A stretch of 64,000 bases of DNA from Progne subis subis (lineage: Eukaryota > Chordata > Aves > Passeriformes > Hirundinidae): positions 1-64,000 of the forward strand of contig JAKJHU010001867.1 of the NCBI GenBank assembly GCA_022316685.1, given 5' to 3'. Shown here one piece after another: positions 13,201-54,834 of the stretch (position 1 is the first letter of the stretch; each line of letters starts with the position of its first letter). The notes beneath the pieces were generated by a model. That model was not told the DNA's origin. It saw only the letters and a list, made by a program, of their open reading frames with translations, and did no database searches. The position numbers were made by a program, and so were the translations under genes.

Positions 13201-15104
13201 TTGTCAAGTTAAAAATCTGATGGAAGTTTTGGTTTTCTTTCTTTGGCCTTTTACAATTCATTCTGCTCTGCATCATTCTGACATAATTGAAAATAAGTGA
13301 ATCTTTACCTGTCCCATTTTTATCATTAGCAAAGAAGATAACTGAAGGAATTATCTTCTTTGAGTTATGATCAGTTTACATTTTTCTGAGAGTATGCTTT
13401 TGGTTTTTGACATATTAAATCATGTGTCACAAATTTTTGCAAAGGTTAAAGATGTTTCTTGAGGTAATGTACATGACAAGAAATTAATCATTAACATGGT
13501 TATTTAATATAGATACAGTTTTTAATAATTCTGGCACTTTTTAAAGATCAGTTTCTACAGAATTCAGATCTCTTATGTGGAGGGCAAGTTGTGAGAAAGA
13601 AAAAGGTATTTAGTGTGTGCTTTAAGACTGAAATAATCTTTTTTATGTCTAGAATGTTTTCGGTAGTGTGTGGAGTAACAGCCAAACATAAATTTTTACA
13701 GGCTTCTCTTGTTTGGCAGCTGTGCAGGGAGGGAAAAAAGGAGACTATGGAATTTTGCCCAAGTAAGAAAGGAAATTATAAAACACCTTGAAAACAGCTT
13801 TTTGAGTAAAATTAAAATCTTTCAAAATTGCAAATATGTAATGTGCACTTGCACAAATTGCAAGATGAAGTGTATTCCTTAAGATTTTAGGAGATTTTTA
13901 TGCCATCTGAATTTTACTGAGAAAGAAACATGGTTGGTTGAAAAAACTGTAGAGTATGTCTAAAATATTTTTTGTAGTACAATGTGCTACTAAAATGTAG
14001 AGTAAAAGGCAAGTGTTTTAGGCTGACATGTTAACATGGTTTGAGTCAATGGAGATAAATTTTAAACAGCAAAAACTAGTTTAGAAGCCAAAATTGAGAT
14101 CTTGATATTATTACAGAAATCTGTGCTCTTTTACAAATTGATGGGAGTTTGGTTTTGTTTGTTTATTTTTTGGGGTTTTTTTTCAATTAGGCCTTCTGTT
14201 ACTGTTGATGATCTGAAGAAACTTTTTACAAGTAAAGGATCTACTGTGAAAGGCTTCAAATTTTTCCAGTAAGTTCTCTTGTAAAATTGCTAAGCAAGCC
14301 TTCTTCCTGGAAAACAGCTAATTGCTTTTTTGTGATTTTCTGTCTGTATTTAACTACAAGCAGAATTCTATGTATATATAGCTATAGGCAGAAGTGGTAC
14401 ACCTATCATGATTTTTATGTTACTTTCAGTCTTAAAATTTTAAGTGGAATACTGGATTAGTATAACTAAACTAAAAAAATACAGGCTTTTGACAAATTCC
14501 ATGTGTGTTCAAGGTAAAACAAGTTTAAGGAAAGTAATTGCTCACTTCTTGAAAAAAATATTTACATACAGAAGCTTTGTGTATGTAAAATGCCATATAA
14601 AAATTACAGGGATGACAGTGTAGCTACATTAATTAATGTTAGTTGGCAGCATTATTTTAGTACGATTGTACCTGCTAGAATAATCCCATCTATATGGACA
14701 ATGAAATTATTTCTTAGAGGTCTCCAAGGCCTTCTTTTGACCTAGCTTTTTGAAGTCCTGTGTAATGAAAGAGTGATAAGACTTTAAGCTACAGATTCAC
14801 AAAATTTAAGTTGTTTTATTATCTTTACATTTTAGCAGGTACATAAATGGCTCTTAATTCTTTTGCTGCACGAGTGTGTGTAATATAGCTGGGACAAAAA
14901 GAAACGCCACTTTTCTATGCTGGCTAGTGAAAATTTGTTTAGGATTAATAATAATTTTTATTGTTCTTCAGGAAAGATTGCAAAATGGCTCTTATCCAAC
15001 TGGGCTCTGTCGAAGAAGCAGTTCACGCTCTCATTGAGCTTCATAATCATGACTTTGGAGAAAACCAGCATCTCAGAGTTTCCTTCTCAAAATCTTCAAT
15101 CTGA
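1095..15104 (+). CDS. PTBP3: PTBP3 (polypyrimidine tract-binding protein 3), 3' nine coding exons
   Basis: Nuclear RNA-binding protein of the PTB/hnRNP I family that binds CU-rich RNA through four RRMs and represses or modulates exon inclusion. Nine exons join with consistent phases into 349 codons plus TGA: 1095-1205, 4898-5072, 8136-8213, 8861-8991, 11646-11679, 12310-12402, 12936-13152, 14191-14268 and 14972-15104. They encode the end of RRM2 ([10 protein letters not shown], then [11 protein letters not shown]), a Pro/Gly/Ala linker, RRM3 ([12 protein letters not shown], then [10 protein letters not shown]) and RRM4 ([12 protein letters not shown] to [11 protein letters not shown] at the C-terminus). 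I choose PTBP3 over PTBP1/PTBP2 because of the linker ([20 protein letters not shown]) and [19 protein letters not shown]. The neighbour SUSD1 supports this. RRM1 and the N-terminus lie left of the window. All exons are open, but the protein departs from conserved PTB positions more than expected; it could be a fast-evolving orthologue or a sex-linked or duplicated copy. Confidence 0.93.
1480..1992 (-). repeat. CR1 LINE fragment, antisense
   Basis: The reverse strand translates to [17 protein letters not shown] followed by [10 protein letters not shown], the conserved C-terminal end of CR1 ORF2, and then runs into CR1 3' UTR-like sequence. It is old, with frame breaks, and lies inside the first PTBP3 intron of the window. 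Confidence 0.85.
2245..2690 (-). repeat. CR1 LINE 3' end, antisense
   Basis: It begins with the reverse-complement CR1 tail wording (ttggaaaagacccttaaggt, cattgagtccaatg) and continues with the typical antisense phrase on contracting or failing lines of CR1 (ccaccacttgcctgttccaa). It is a non-coding, diverged copy. Confidence 0.8.
2970..3265 (-). repeat. CR1 LINE 3' end, antisense
   Basis: A diverged copy of the antisense CR1 end: ggattggaagcaacctttaa, aactagatcaggttgctcag, cccttgtcctataccaacct. It lies directly before the antisense solo LTR. Confidence 0.75.
3311..4797 (-). mobile_element. Solo LTR, antisense, related to the ERV LTR at 57.35-58.86 kb
   Basis: Read on the minus strand, this block matches the 57-kb LTR in order. 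It has a GC-rich part (about 4620-4260), the segment gcaggcctggg...ttaac (near 4210), a segment with gaaattgactgaaaatcc (near 3550), and an AATAAA at 3423-3418 followed by gcctgctttgttt. It ends ...ctgca next to ttaa. Similarity is moderate, so this is an older or different subfamily. The 4.64-4.8 kb boundary is approximate and no clear target-site duplication was found. No internal retroviral sequence lies next to it. Confidence 0.7.
4898..5072 (+). CDS. PTBP3: PTBP3 exon: RRM2 end and start of linker
   Basis: A 175-nt exon from phase 0 to phase 1, with a strong poly-T acceptor and donor ttt g|gtaag. It encodes [20 protein letters not shown], then the very conserved [13 protein letters not shown] and the linker start DLPFGDGQ. 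The rest of the linker part ([11 protein letters not shown]) is poorly conserved. Confidence 0.93.
5073..8135. other. PTBP3 intron
   Basis: A 3.1-kb AT-rich intron. It carries a poly-A tract at 6750-6769 followed by GAAAGAAA sequence. I recognise no mobile element or exon. Confidence 0.7.
8136..8213 (+). CDS. PTBP3: PTBP3 exon: RRM2-RRM3 linker
   Basis: A 78-nt exon from phase 1 to phase 1, with acceptor ctctctag and donor cag|gtaagt. The peptide is [20 protein letters not shown] followed by GFPQGA, matching the flexible linker that is characteristic of PTBP3 rather than PTBP1 or PTBP2. Confidence 0.88.
8214..8860. other. PTBP3 intron
   Basis: A 647-nt AT-rich intron with no recognised feature beyond the splice signals. 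An in-frame open stretch directly before 8861 is interrupted by the acceptor and is read as intron. Confidence 0.7.
8861..8991 (+). CDS. PTBP3: PTBP3 exon: linker end and RRM3 beta-1
   Basis: A 131-nt exon from phase 1 to phase 0, with acceptor acctttccag and donor gaa|gtaagt. It encodes [20 protein letters not shown], then [21 protein letters not shown]. The RNP2 strand of RRM3 is VLLVSNL. Confidence 0.93.
8992..11645. other. PTBP3 intron before the 34-nt exon
   Basis: A 2.65-kb intron. It holds a T/G-rich low-complexity tract (10545-10629) and, just before the 34-nt exon, a CU-rich run (11551-11570, ctcttccactctttttgttt) that fits PTB binding preferences. No mobile element is recognised. 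Confidence 0.7.
11551..11570 (+). promoter_or_regulatory. Candidate PTB-binding CU tract upstream of the 34-nt exon
   Basis: A pyrimidine-rich run (ctcttccactctttttgttt) 76-95 nt upstream of the exon at 11646. PTB proteins bind UCUU and CUCUCU motifs and repress the equivalent exon in PTBP1/PTBP2. The use here is inferred. Confidence 0.4.
11646..11679 (+). CDS. PTBP3: PTBP3 34-nt regulated exon (RRM3)
   Basis: A 34-nt exon encoding [12 protein letters not shown], with acceptor catttaaacag and donor ttt g|gtaagat. Its length is not a multiple of three, so skipping shifts the frame. Orthologous 34-nt exons in PTBP1 and PTBP2 are skipped under PTB control to trigger nonsense-mediated decay; this is established for those genes and inferred here. 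A CU-rich tract (11551-11570) lies upstream as a candidate PTB site. Confidence 0.9.
11680..12309. other. PTBP3 intron after the 34-nt exon
   Basis: A 630-nt intron, AT-rich, with no repeat recognised. Confidence 0.65.
12310..12402 (+). CDS. PTBP3: PTBP3 exon: RRM3 core
   Basis: A 93-nt exon from phase 1 to phase 1, with acceptor tttccatag and donor tta g|gtattg. It encodes [20 protein letters not shown] and [10 protein letters not shown], which are the RRM3 helix 1, beta 2 and beta 3. Confidence 0.93.
12403..12935. other. PTBP3 intron
   Basis: A 533-nt AT-rich intron with a short poly-A tract near 12557 and no other feature. Confidence 0.65.
12936..13152 (+). CDS. PTBP3: PTBP3 exon: RRM3 end, RRM3-RRM4 linker, RRM4 start
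   Basis: A 217-nt exon from phase 1 to phase 2, with acceptor gttag and donor cc|gtgagt. It encodes [58 protein letters not shown] and [10 protein letters not shown]. The last two are the interdomain segment and RNP2 of RRM4. Confidence 0.94.
13153..14190. other. PTBP3 intron
   Basis: A 1.04-kb AT-rich intron. A TGGGG followed by a T run lies in the acceptor tract (14171-14183). No repeat is recognised. Confidence 0.65.
14191..14268 (+). CDS. PTBP3: PTBP3 exon: RRM4 helix 1
   Basis: A 78-nt exon from phase 2 to phase 2, with a long T-rich acceptor (ggttttttttcaattag) and donor ttc ca|gtaagt. It encodes [20 protein letters not shown] and GFKFFQ of RRM4. Confidence 0.93.
14269..14971. other. 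PTBP3 last intron
   Basis: A 703-nt AT-rich intron with no recognised feature. Confidence 0.65.
14972..15104 (+). CDS. PTBP3: PTBP3 terminal coding exon
   Basis: Acceptor ttgttcttcag. It encodes [32 protein letters not shown] and [11 protein letters not shown], ending in TGA at 15102-15104. The ending SFSKSSI corresponds to the universal PTB C-terminus (SFSKSTI), which confirms both the frame and the stop. Confidence 0.95.
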
Positions 15105-15158
15105 ATTTTCTGTGAAATTTCCTTTAAAGGCTGTGTAACAGTTTTAGTAAAAATTTCA

Positions 15159-15164
15159 AATAAA
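15159..15164 (+). terminator. PTBP3 proximal poly(A) signal
   Basis: The AATAAA lies 55 nt after the stop codon and is the first of four in the 3' UTR. Using it would give a very short UTR. Confidence 0.45.
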
Positions 15165-15787
15165 AAACTGAGACAGCTGTGACTGTCTCCTAAAAGAAAA
15201 ACCTCATTCATACACAAAGAATTAAGTGATGATTTTTTCTGATTCTAGCTGCAAGTAGGTCATCCATAGAAAGATTTTCTGTGAAATAGTTTTAGCAACA
15301 ATATTTACCATCAAATTTCCTACTTAAAATTATATTTTGAGAACATTGTTTTAGCTTTCATTTGAAATCAGCCTTACAAAACAAATTAGAGTGCTTCTAC
15401 AGTGTACCAAACGAGTATGTTTAATGAAAAGGTAAATCTACTCTGTGCACATTAAACACTAATTTGAATGTGAAATAGTGCTTGGGTTTCTTGAAAAAAA
15501 GCAAACAGTAACTGTGAGTATCCTCTAAATAGTATTTATATTAAAAGGTGTGTGTTCATGCTTTGGTAAATCTTTACAAATAACTTGTTTATAAAAATAA
15601 AAAGTCTGTGCTGTTCTTATAAATTAAATTATTAGAGGAAAGGCAGTGCCTTCTCTCTGTAGAATAAAAGGTATTTGACAACTTTCTTCAAGGTGTGGTA
15701 TTGGAGAATTAGTTTGACGTGACAGTGGGTTGGAAATCTGATGTCCTATTTCTATTATGAAAGGATGTGTAACACTACCTTGGAGAA

Positions 15788-15793
15788 AATAAA
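15788..15793 (+). terminator. PTBP3 distal poly(A) signal candidate
   Basis: AATAAA in aaaataaaac, the last of four hexamers within 700 nt of the stop codon. Confidence 0.4.
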
Positions 15794-15800
15794 ACAAGAA

Positions 15801-16940
15801 AATGGTCTTGAATTTAAAATAATTTTTTACATTTCTCTAAATAATTAAATGATTGCAATCTTTTGGAAAATAATCAGGTCTGTGATGCTTTTGCAATTTT
15901 TAAGAAGTTATTTTTGCTAAGGTCATCTTTCAGGGCAGAAAAATTAAACCTCGAGGATTTTTACCACTCTAAAGTCTAATACTTAAATTATTGTGTATTT
16001 ACCGAATTTCTTATTATGTGCCTTACTATGTGTGTATGAAACAATAGATTAGAGCATTATCTGAAGTGTCCTGCAAAAATATTTTGGGCTTTGTGAAAGT
16101 TCTCTTGGTCTTTTTGAAAACGTTTTCCATGATATTTCAAGATGTATTTTTTTCATTAATTAATATAAGTTTGAATTCTAGTTTCTTTTGCTTTTGTGTG
16201 GTGATTGGCTATAGATGGGAATGAGGTTTCATTTGTTGTGAAATCACATAGGGATTCTTTAAATTTACCCAGCTACACTTCTGTGATGGTAGCTCTTCAC
16301 TGATAGAAAAAATATACTAAAAAACCCCAAACAAACCTATATAGGAAGGCCAAACAGCAAATCCAGTTCATCTGGACTTCATCTGACTTTTTGAGAGACA
16401 CTGGCCGTATCAGAATATTCTCTTTTGGGTTTCTGCATTTCTTTATTTTTAATATTTTACAGTATTAAACTTAAAGTAATAGAATGCTATCATTCTTTCT
16501 TTTGGAAGTATGAAGAAATGTTTGATACTGAATCTTGATTCCTCTTTGGGGAATGAGCTGAGATGCAGTTAGATTTTGCCATGAGTGTAGAGATGAATAC
16601 TAATGACTTCTGATCATATTTTAAAATGCCATATTTCCTAGGGTTTTCTTTCACATAAATTAATTGCAAATTCATTTCATTTTACTTTACCACATTTTGA
16701 AGACAAATGTCATTCAAACATGGCATTTATTTACTTCTAACTATTGCTGTAATGTTTTGCCACTTATAACGGTTTTTGTTCATCTGACTTGTATGACTTT
16801 ATCTTTCTAGAAGATAGGTTTCTATGTTTTTTCCATGATCTGAGTGTTCTATAGTGAGCTTTCTCAAATTTTCACTCTGAATTATTTTTGTAAAATCAGC
16901 CTAATAGTAGCTTGCCAGATACTACCTTGATGTACGTAAA
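15801..16940. other. AT-rich intergenic or long 3' UTR sequence
   Basis: Unique-looking AT-rich DNA with no ORF, repeat or structured RNA that I can recognise. It may belong to an extended PTBP3 3' UTR. Confidence 0.5.
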
Positions 16941-16949
16941 TTGATTACA

Positions 16950-17440
16950 GGTGTAGTGTTAAGGAAACTTCCCAGTCTGACCATCCAGGATCCACTCTGG
17001 CAGTCACTCTTGCACCACCTGAGCTGGGACTGAGGCCCCTTCCCAGCTGCAGCCCCCACATTCCCACAGTCAGAATAGGTTTCCTTACTGGGTGGATCCC
17101 AGTTTTCCCACAGCAGTCTCAGGTGTCCCAACCATTAAAATAATTTCATCACAGTGCAATAACAAACTAACAGCACGAGCTGGTGTCTCTGAGGAGGGAT
17201 CCTGAACAAAGAGAGCCCTGGGCTTTTATCCCCTCACCAGTCTAAGCGTGGGAAGGTCTGGGGTCATCAGCTCCTGCAGCGTCTCAGTGTCCGGTCCCCT
17301 GGCTGGGCTGCAGGTCCCCGGGCCCTTGTTGTGCTGAGGATCAGCTCTTCACAGCCTCTTTGCCTGGGCTCCACCAGGCAGAGCTCAACCTGCAGCTCCC
17401 ACTGCAGCTGCAACCCGAGCTACCTCCGTGAATGTGTTCC
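16950..17440 (-). mobile_element. Solo LTR (avian ERV), antisense
   Basis: A GC-rich 0.5-kb block in AT-rich surroundings. On the minus strand it has a TATA-like box inside ggggataaaagccc (near 17232), a downstream R/U5-like stretch with ttattgcactgtgatg and aaattattttaatg, and an end near ...cactaca (about 16951). This order (GC-rich U3, TATA, then a T-rich polyadenylation region) is that of a retroviral LTR. The subfamily is not identified and the edges are approximate. Confidence 0.55.
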
Positions 17441-17584
17441 TCAATAGTAGCAGCCACTCTGACTGCACGGATGTAGCTGTAATAAGTGCTGTACAACACA
17501 ACTATATAAATATGCAGAATGTACTATGTACTGGAAAGTTCAACTCTCTTAGGAATAATATTCCCCTGAGGGATGTTTTGGATT

Positions 17585-19560
17585 TCATAGAATCACAGAG
17601 TAGTGTGGGTTGATCTTCATGAGGTTCTCACAGGCCACCACTCCATCTGTCCCAGTTCTTCTGGAAGGTATCCTTTCCTTCCAGGTGTGTTGACTGTACC
17701 ACACAGCTTGGTATTGTCAGCAAACTTGCAGAGGGTGCAGTGGATTCCACTGTTCATGTCACTGACAAGGGTGTTTAACAGCTCTGGTACCAGTGCTTAT
17801 CCTTACAGAACACTGCTCATTATTGGTCTCCACTTGGATGTCAAGCTGTTGACCACAACTCTTTGAATATGGCCATCCAGCCAATTTCTGTGCCAGCTAG
17901 AGGTCCACCCATCAAATCCATGCCTCCAGTTTAGAGACAAGGAAGTTTTGTGGGACAGTGTCATGCTTTGCACAGGTCCTGGCAGATGACATCAGTTACT
18001 GTTTTCTTACCCACCGTTGCTATAACTATTGTAGAAGGCCATTAAATCTGTTTTGCCTTCACTGAAGCTATCTACTTCATAATCTTACTGGGAACCAAGG
18101 TGTGATTTCCAGACTTAGAGTTCACTAGGTCTTTCTTATTTTCTTTTTACAAATGTAGGCTATATTTCCCCTTTTCACATGAAGCTTTAGCTTTCACAGT
18201 TTCATAGACTTGGGCCACTCAGAGAATCTCTTTTCCTCCCAGGCTACATGTCATTACTTCCATCCTCTGTAGCCTTTCTTTTAGTGTTTGAGTTTGTCCA
18301 GGAGTTCCTTGTTCATCTAAGGCCATCCTGACTTCCTCTTCATTGGGATAATCACTCCTGAGCTTGGAGAAGGTGATCCTTGAATATCAACCAGCTTTTT
18401 TGGGTCCCTCTTCCCTCTGAGGCTTTATCCCATGATACTCTATGATGCCAATCCATGAGGAGGCCAGAGTCTGCTCTCCTGAAGTTCAGGGTAGCGAGCT
18501 TTCTGTGCACTTTCCTTGCTGTCCTAAGGATCTCAAATTTCATTTTGTGGTCCTTGCAGTCAAGGTTGCCCTTGATCTTCACATTCCCCACCAGCCCCTC
18601 CTTTTTGGGAGGAAGAGGTCCAGCATAATATCTCCTCTCCTTGGGCTCCTCTCACGCTTGAAGAAGGAAGTTATCATCAGTGCATTCCAGGAAGCGTCTG
18701 GATTTTTTATGTGCTACTGTGTTGACAGATATTAGGGTGGTTGAAGTTCCCCATTAGGAACAAGGTTTGTGTTATGTGAGGCTGCTCCTCTCTCTCTGTA
18801 AGGGACCTCATCTTTTCTGTCTTCCTGGTCAGACAATCAATAGCAGACCCCCACTATAAAGTCATCTGTCTCTTACCTACCTTTAATCCTGACCCATTTA
18901 CTCTCAGTCAGCTTCATTCACTCCCAGGTGAAGAGCCAGGATCTCCAGCTGACATAGAGGGAAACACCACCTCCTTGTCTACCCTTCCAGTCTTTCCTGA
19001 AGAGCCTATTTCTGTTCCAACACTCCACTCTTTGGAGACATCCCACCATGTGTCTATGACATACGAGGTCATAGGCATGCCCACATCTCTAACTCTTCTT
19101 GCTTATTCACTTTCTTATGTGCTGTTGCATAGATGCTTTGGAGTTGAGACCCTAATGAAGCTGACTTATTGGTTGGAGTAGCTGGAATTCCTTTGTGTTT
19201 ATTCTTTTGGTGCTTTTCTGCTGACCTGTGATCCCTCTTCAGGCACTGAGTATCTACTGCTGGCACTGGTACCAGATTTATAGGACTGGGATGGACTGAG
19301 GTTCCCTTCCCCCTGGCAGCTGTAGTTTAAAGCCCTTCTCACTGGCTTGGCAAGCCTGTGGCAGAAGATGCTCTTCCCCTCTTCTGACAGGTGGACCCCA
19401 TCAGCCCACAGTAGACCTAGTTTCTGAATGCAAGTCCCATGGTCAAAGCCCTGGCTGAGACACAGCCCCAGAAGCATTTGTTGATTCACCAGATTTGACT
19501 GGCCCTTTTAAATACCTTCTCTGTGACTGTGATCATTGATGAAAACTGCCTGCAGAATCT
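17585..19560 (-). mobile_element. Long CR1 LINE copy, antisense, with ORF1 esterase and ORF2 remnants
   Basis: The CR1 3' end (catagaatcacagag) is at 17585 and the element reads 5' to 3' on the minus strand. Peptide remnants include WADGVHLSEEGKSIF (19400-19360 region, ORF1 SGNH/esterase-like end), GNVKIKGNLDCKDHKMKFEI and KLATLNFRRADSGLL (18590-18450, ORF2 endonuclease-RT linker) and KSWLIFKDHLLQAQE (near 18360). Antisense RT wording follows at 17690-18130. Stops and frameshifts are frequent, and part of the RT is deleted. It is an inactive retrotransposon. Confidence 0.85.
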
Positions 19561-20449
19561 TAAAAATTTTTAACTTAGGAAAAATCTGAAACTGGGTATT
19601 TATTATGTTTGCTTTTTGGTTTTGTGATACAAGTATTGTGTATCTTTTTTTATTCACCTTTATTGTTCAGGTTTTGCAACCAAATTATTCTTGTCAACAT
19701 ACTTTTAGATTTCTGTGTATCCGAAAGGTGCTACCTCTTAGAAAGATGGACTTTTACAAGATATGCAGAAAAGATTTGGAGCTTGACAGTATATCTTAAC
19801 ATTTGCTTAGCAGCATGAAGGCACTAATTAAGGCTTCTTTTTCCCTTTTAGTGCTCTGCCTTGAATAACTGAAAATACAAGCATAACACCTTAGTTACTA
19901 TAATGCATTGTTAGTGAAGAATCGTGGCAGAAGGAATATTTTTTGTACTTTGTGCTTGACTCATTAGTGCCTGGTGCAAAAGCATCTCAGCTCTTGATTC
20001 TCTAAAGCCTGTGGCAGCAGATTCCTTGATATCTGTGAAAAGATTTGGGAAAGAATTGTATTATTCTGTGGGTTCTTACAGTGATGTGGATGAAAAGGAA
20101 CCTCCAAAGGTTTTTGTCCTACCTTTCAACTTTAAGCAGTTACTCAAAGAATTTTTAAAAATCGTGTAAATTTAAAAAAAAAATCAAATGGAACAAATTC
20201 TCTGTTCTTCACTGTTCTGTTTGGCAGTCTTCACTGTGAATTTGCCTCCTTAATATGTGTAACTAGGCTTTTAACATACTACATTCTGTGTATTTTGCCT
20301 TTTTCCCTGTTAACTGTGTAACTCTGAAGAGGATTCTGGCTTCATCTTCTCTATACTGTGGCCTTAAGTTGTTGAAGAGAGGTTTATAATTTCTTTAACA
20401 TATGTTATTAATTTCTGTTTGTGAAGTATCTGATAATGGGCACGGTGTA
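19561..20449. other. Intergenic AT-rich sequence
   Basis: No gene, repeat or RNA recognised between the long CR1 and the CR1 tail at 20450. Confidence 0.5.
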
Positions 20450-20575
20450 AGTTGCAATTTGGGCACATGGTGTGATTCTTTGGGGCTCTCTTGTGCAGGA
20501 CCAGGAGTTGGACTCAATGATCATTGTGGGTCCTTTCCACTTCTGCATATTCTATGATTCTATGACTGTATATGT
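20450..20575 (+). repeat. CR1 LINE 3' tail, sense
   Basis: It contains ggaccaggagttggactcaa and ends in the CR1 octamer repeats (attctatgattctatgact). It is a 5'-truncated copy of about 125 bp. Confidence 0.85.
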
Positions 20576-20704
20576 GCCTCTGTATATGTCATGTCCATGC
20601 ATCAACTCTGAGTTACCTCCTAGTCCATTTTTTTTGACGGATGCACACTTAGTTCAAAGTGTAATAAGGCCTTTTCAACAACCCAGAAGCAGCTAAGTGC
20701 CTTT

Positions 20705-20803
20705 TCACAGAATCGCAGAATTTTTAGGTTGGAAGAGACCTTCAAGATCATTGAGTCCAACCCATCTCTAATACCTCAACTAAACCATGACACCAAGTGC
20801 CAA
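20705..20803 (-). repeat. CR1 LINE 3' end, antisense, cut by the gap
   Basis: Antisense CR1 end: cacagaatcgcagaattttt, ggttggaagagaccttcaag, atcattgagtccaaccc. It runs directly into the N gap, so the repeat itself may have caused the assembly break. Confidence 0.85.
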
Positions 20804-20903
20804 NNNNNNNNNNNNNNNNNNNNNNNNNNNNNNNNNNNNNNNNNNNNNNNNNNNNNNNNNNNNNNNNNNNNNNNNNNNNNNNNNNNNNNNNNNNNNNNNN
20901 NNN
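20804..20903. other. Assembly gap of exactly 100 N
   Basis: One hundred N, the usual placeholder for a gap of unknown size. It cuts through a SUSD1 exon on its right side and a CR1 on its left side, and probably hides the 5' exons of SUSD1. Confidence 0.98.
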
Positions 20904-53867
<32,964 letters not shown>

Positions 53868-54034
53868 TGTCTGGGCTATATGAGAAGTGTTTTAATCCTC
53901 TTTATGGGAAATGGGAAATTGTTAGTCCTGGATGAACAGTTCTTGTAAGCTTAAGTGAAACTATTTTTTCTATTTTTTTCCAAAATTGTGAAGTAACACA
54001 GGATACTGTAAAAGTTTAGCACTTATGCAAGTAA
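53868..54034 (+). other. Probable SUSD1 3' UTR
   Basis: Sequence after the predicted TAG. No AATAAA is seen before the LTR at about 54.04 kb, so the transcript end is unknown. Confidence 0.3.
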
Positions 54035-54826
54035 TTGTGGTGGTCTGTGAAATGGAAAAGGTTTTATTGTAAAATACACCTTCTGCTACATGTCATTGAT
54101 GAGTCCTTTAAACCTTTTGGTGAGATTTCTTTTTTTTGGGCATGATAAAGACAGCCAGAAGCCAGCCCGGTTTGTTTGTTTCAGTATTTATGTTGTCAAT
54201 CAATTGTACAAACAGGGCTAGATAAGGGCCAGTTATATTGAGCCATCATGGTTTTAAGCCCACAAATCCATGGAAATGAAACACCTGACAGCCACTCCCT
54301 CCCTCCCTCTCTCCCCGCAATCCAGTGGAATGGGGAGGAAAATCAAAGTAAAACTTTCATGTTGAGCCAAGAACAATTTAATTATTGAAAATAAAGTAAT
54401 GGCAAAAAAGAAGAAGAATGAAAAGAGAAAAAAACCAAGTCATGCGCAATACAATTTTTCACTGCCCACTGATAGATGCCAGACCTCCCTCCTGAATTGA
54501 GGGGTTTGAGATTAGCCAAGATTCTGAGTGACTCCTCCAGCTTATGTACTGGACACGACGTCTTGTGGTGTGGAGTATCACTTTGACCAAGTCAGGTCAT
54601 CTGCTCTGGCTAAGCTCCCTCCCAGTTGTTGGGGTTTTTGCATACCTCCTCACTGGCAGAGCATGAGACAAGGGAAATAAAGAGTCCTTGATTAAGTATA
54701 AACACTGTTTAGCAAAACCCCAAAACATTGCTGTGTTATCAACATCATTCTTATTCTAAATCCAAAGCAAGGCACTGTAACAGTTTCTGAGAAGTGATAA
54801 ATTCTATCCCAGCTGTAACCAGGACA
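54035..54826 (-). mobile_element. Solo LTR of ERVL type, antisense
   Basis: On the minus strand it starts TGTCCTGGTTACAGCTGGGA at 54826, the recognisable opening of avian ERVL-like LTRs. It continues to cttttgcc, then ttactttattttcaataatt and gattttcctccccattccac. The 8-mer gcaagtaa occurs on both sides (54027-54034 and 54827-54834), which may be the duplicated target, although ERVL usually makes 5-bp duplications. The inner edge may lie as far right as about 54.16 kb. There is no internal sequence. Confidence 0.7.
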
Positions 54827-54834
54827 GCAAGTAA

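Larger units (their letters stand above)
15105..15800 (+). other. PTBP3: PTBP3 3' UTR
   Basis: Non-coding AT-rich sequence directly after the TGA. It holds canonical AATAAA hexamers at 15159-15164, 15596-15601, 15663-15668 and 15788-15793, so alternative 3' ends are possible. The true UTR end cannot be fixed from sequence alone, and AT-rich unique sequence continues to about 16.9 kb. Confidence 0.6.
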
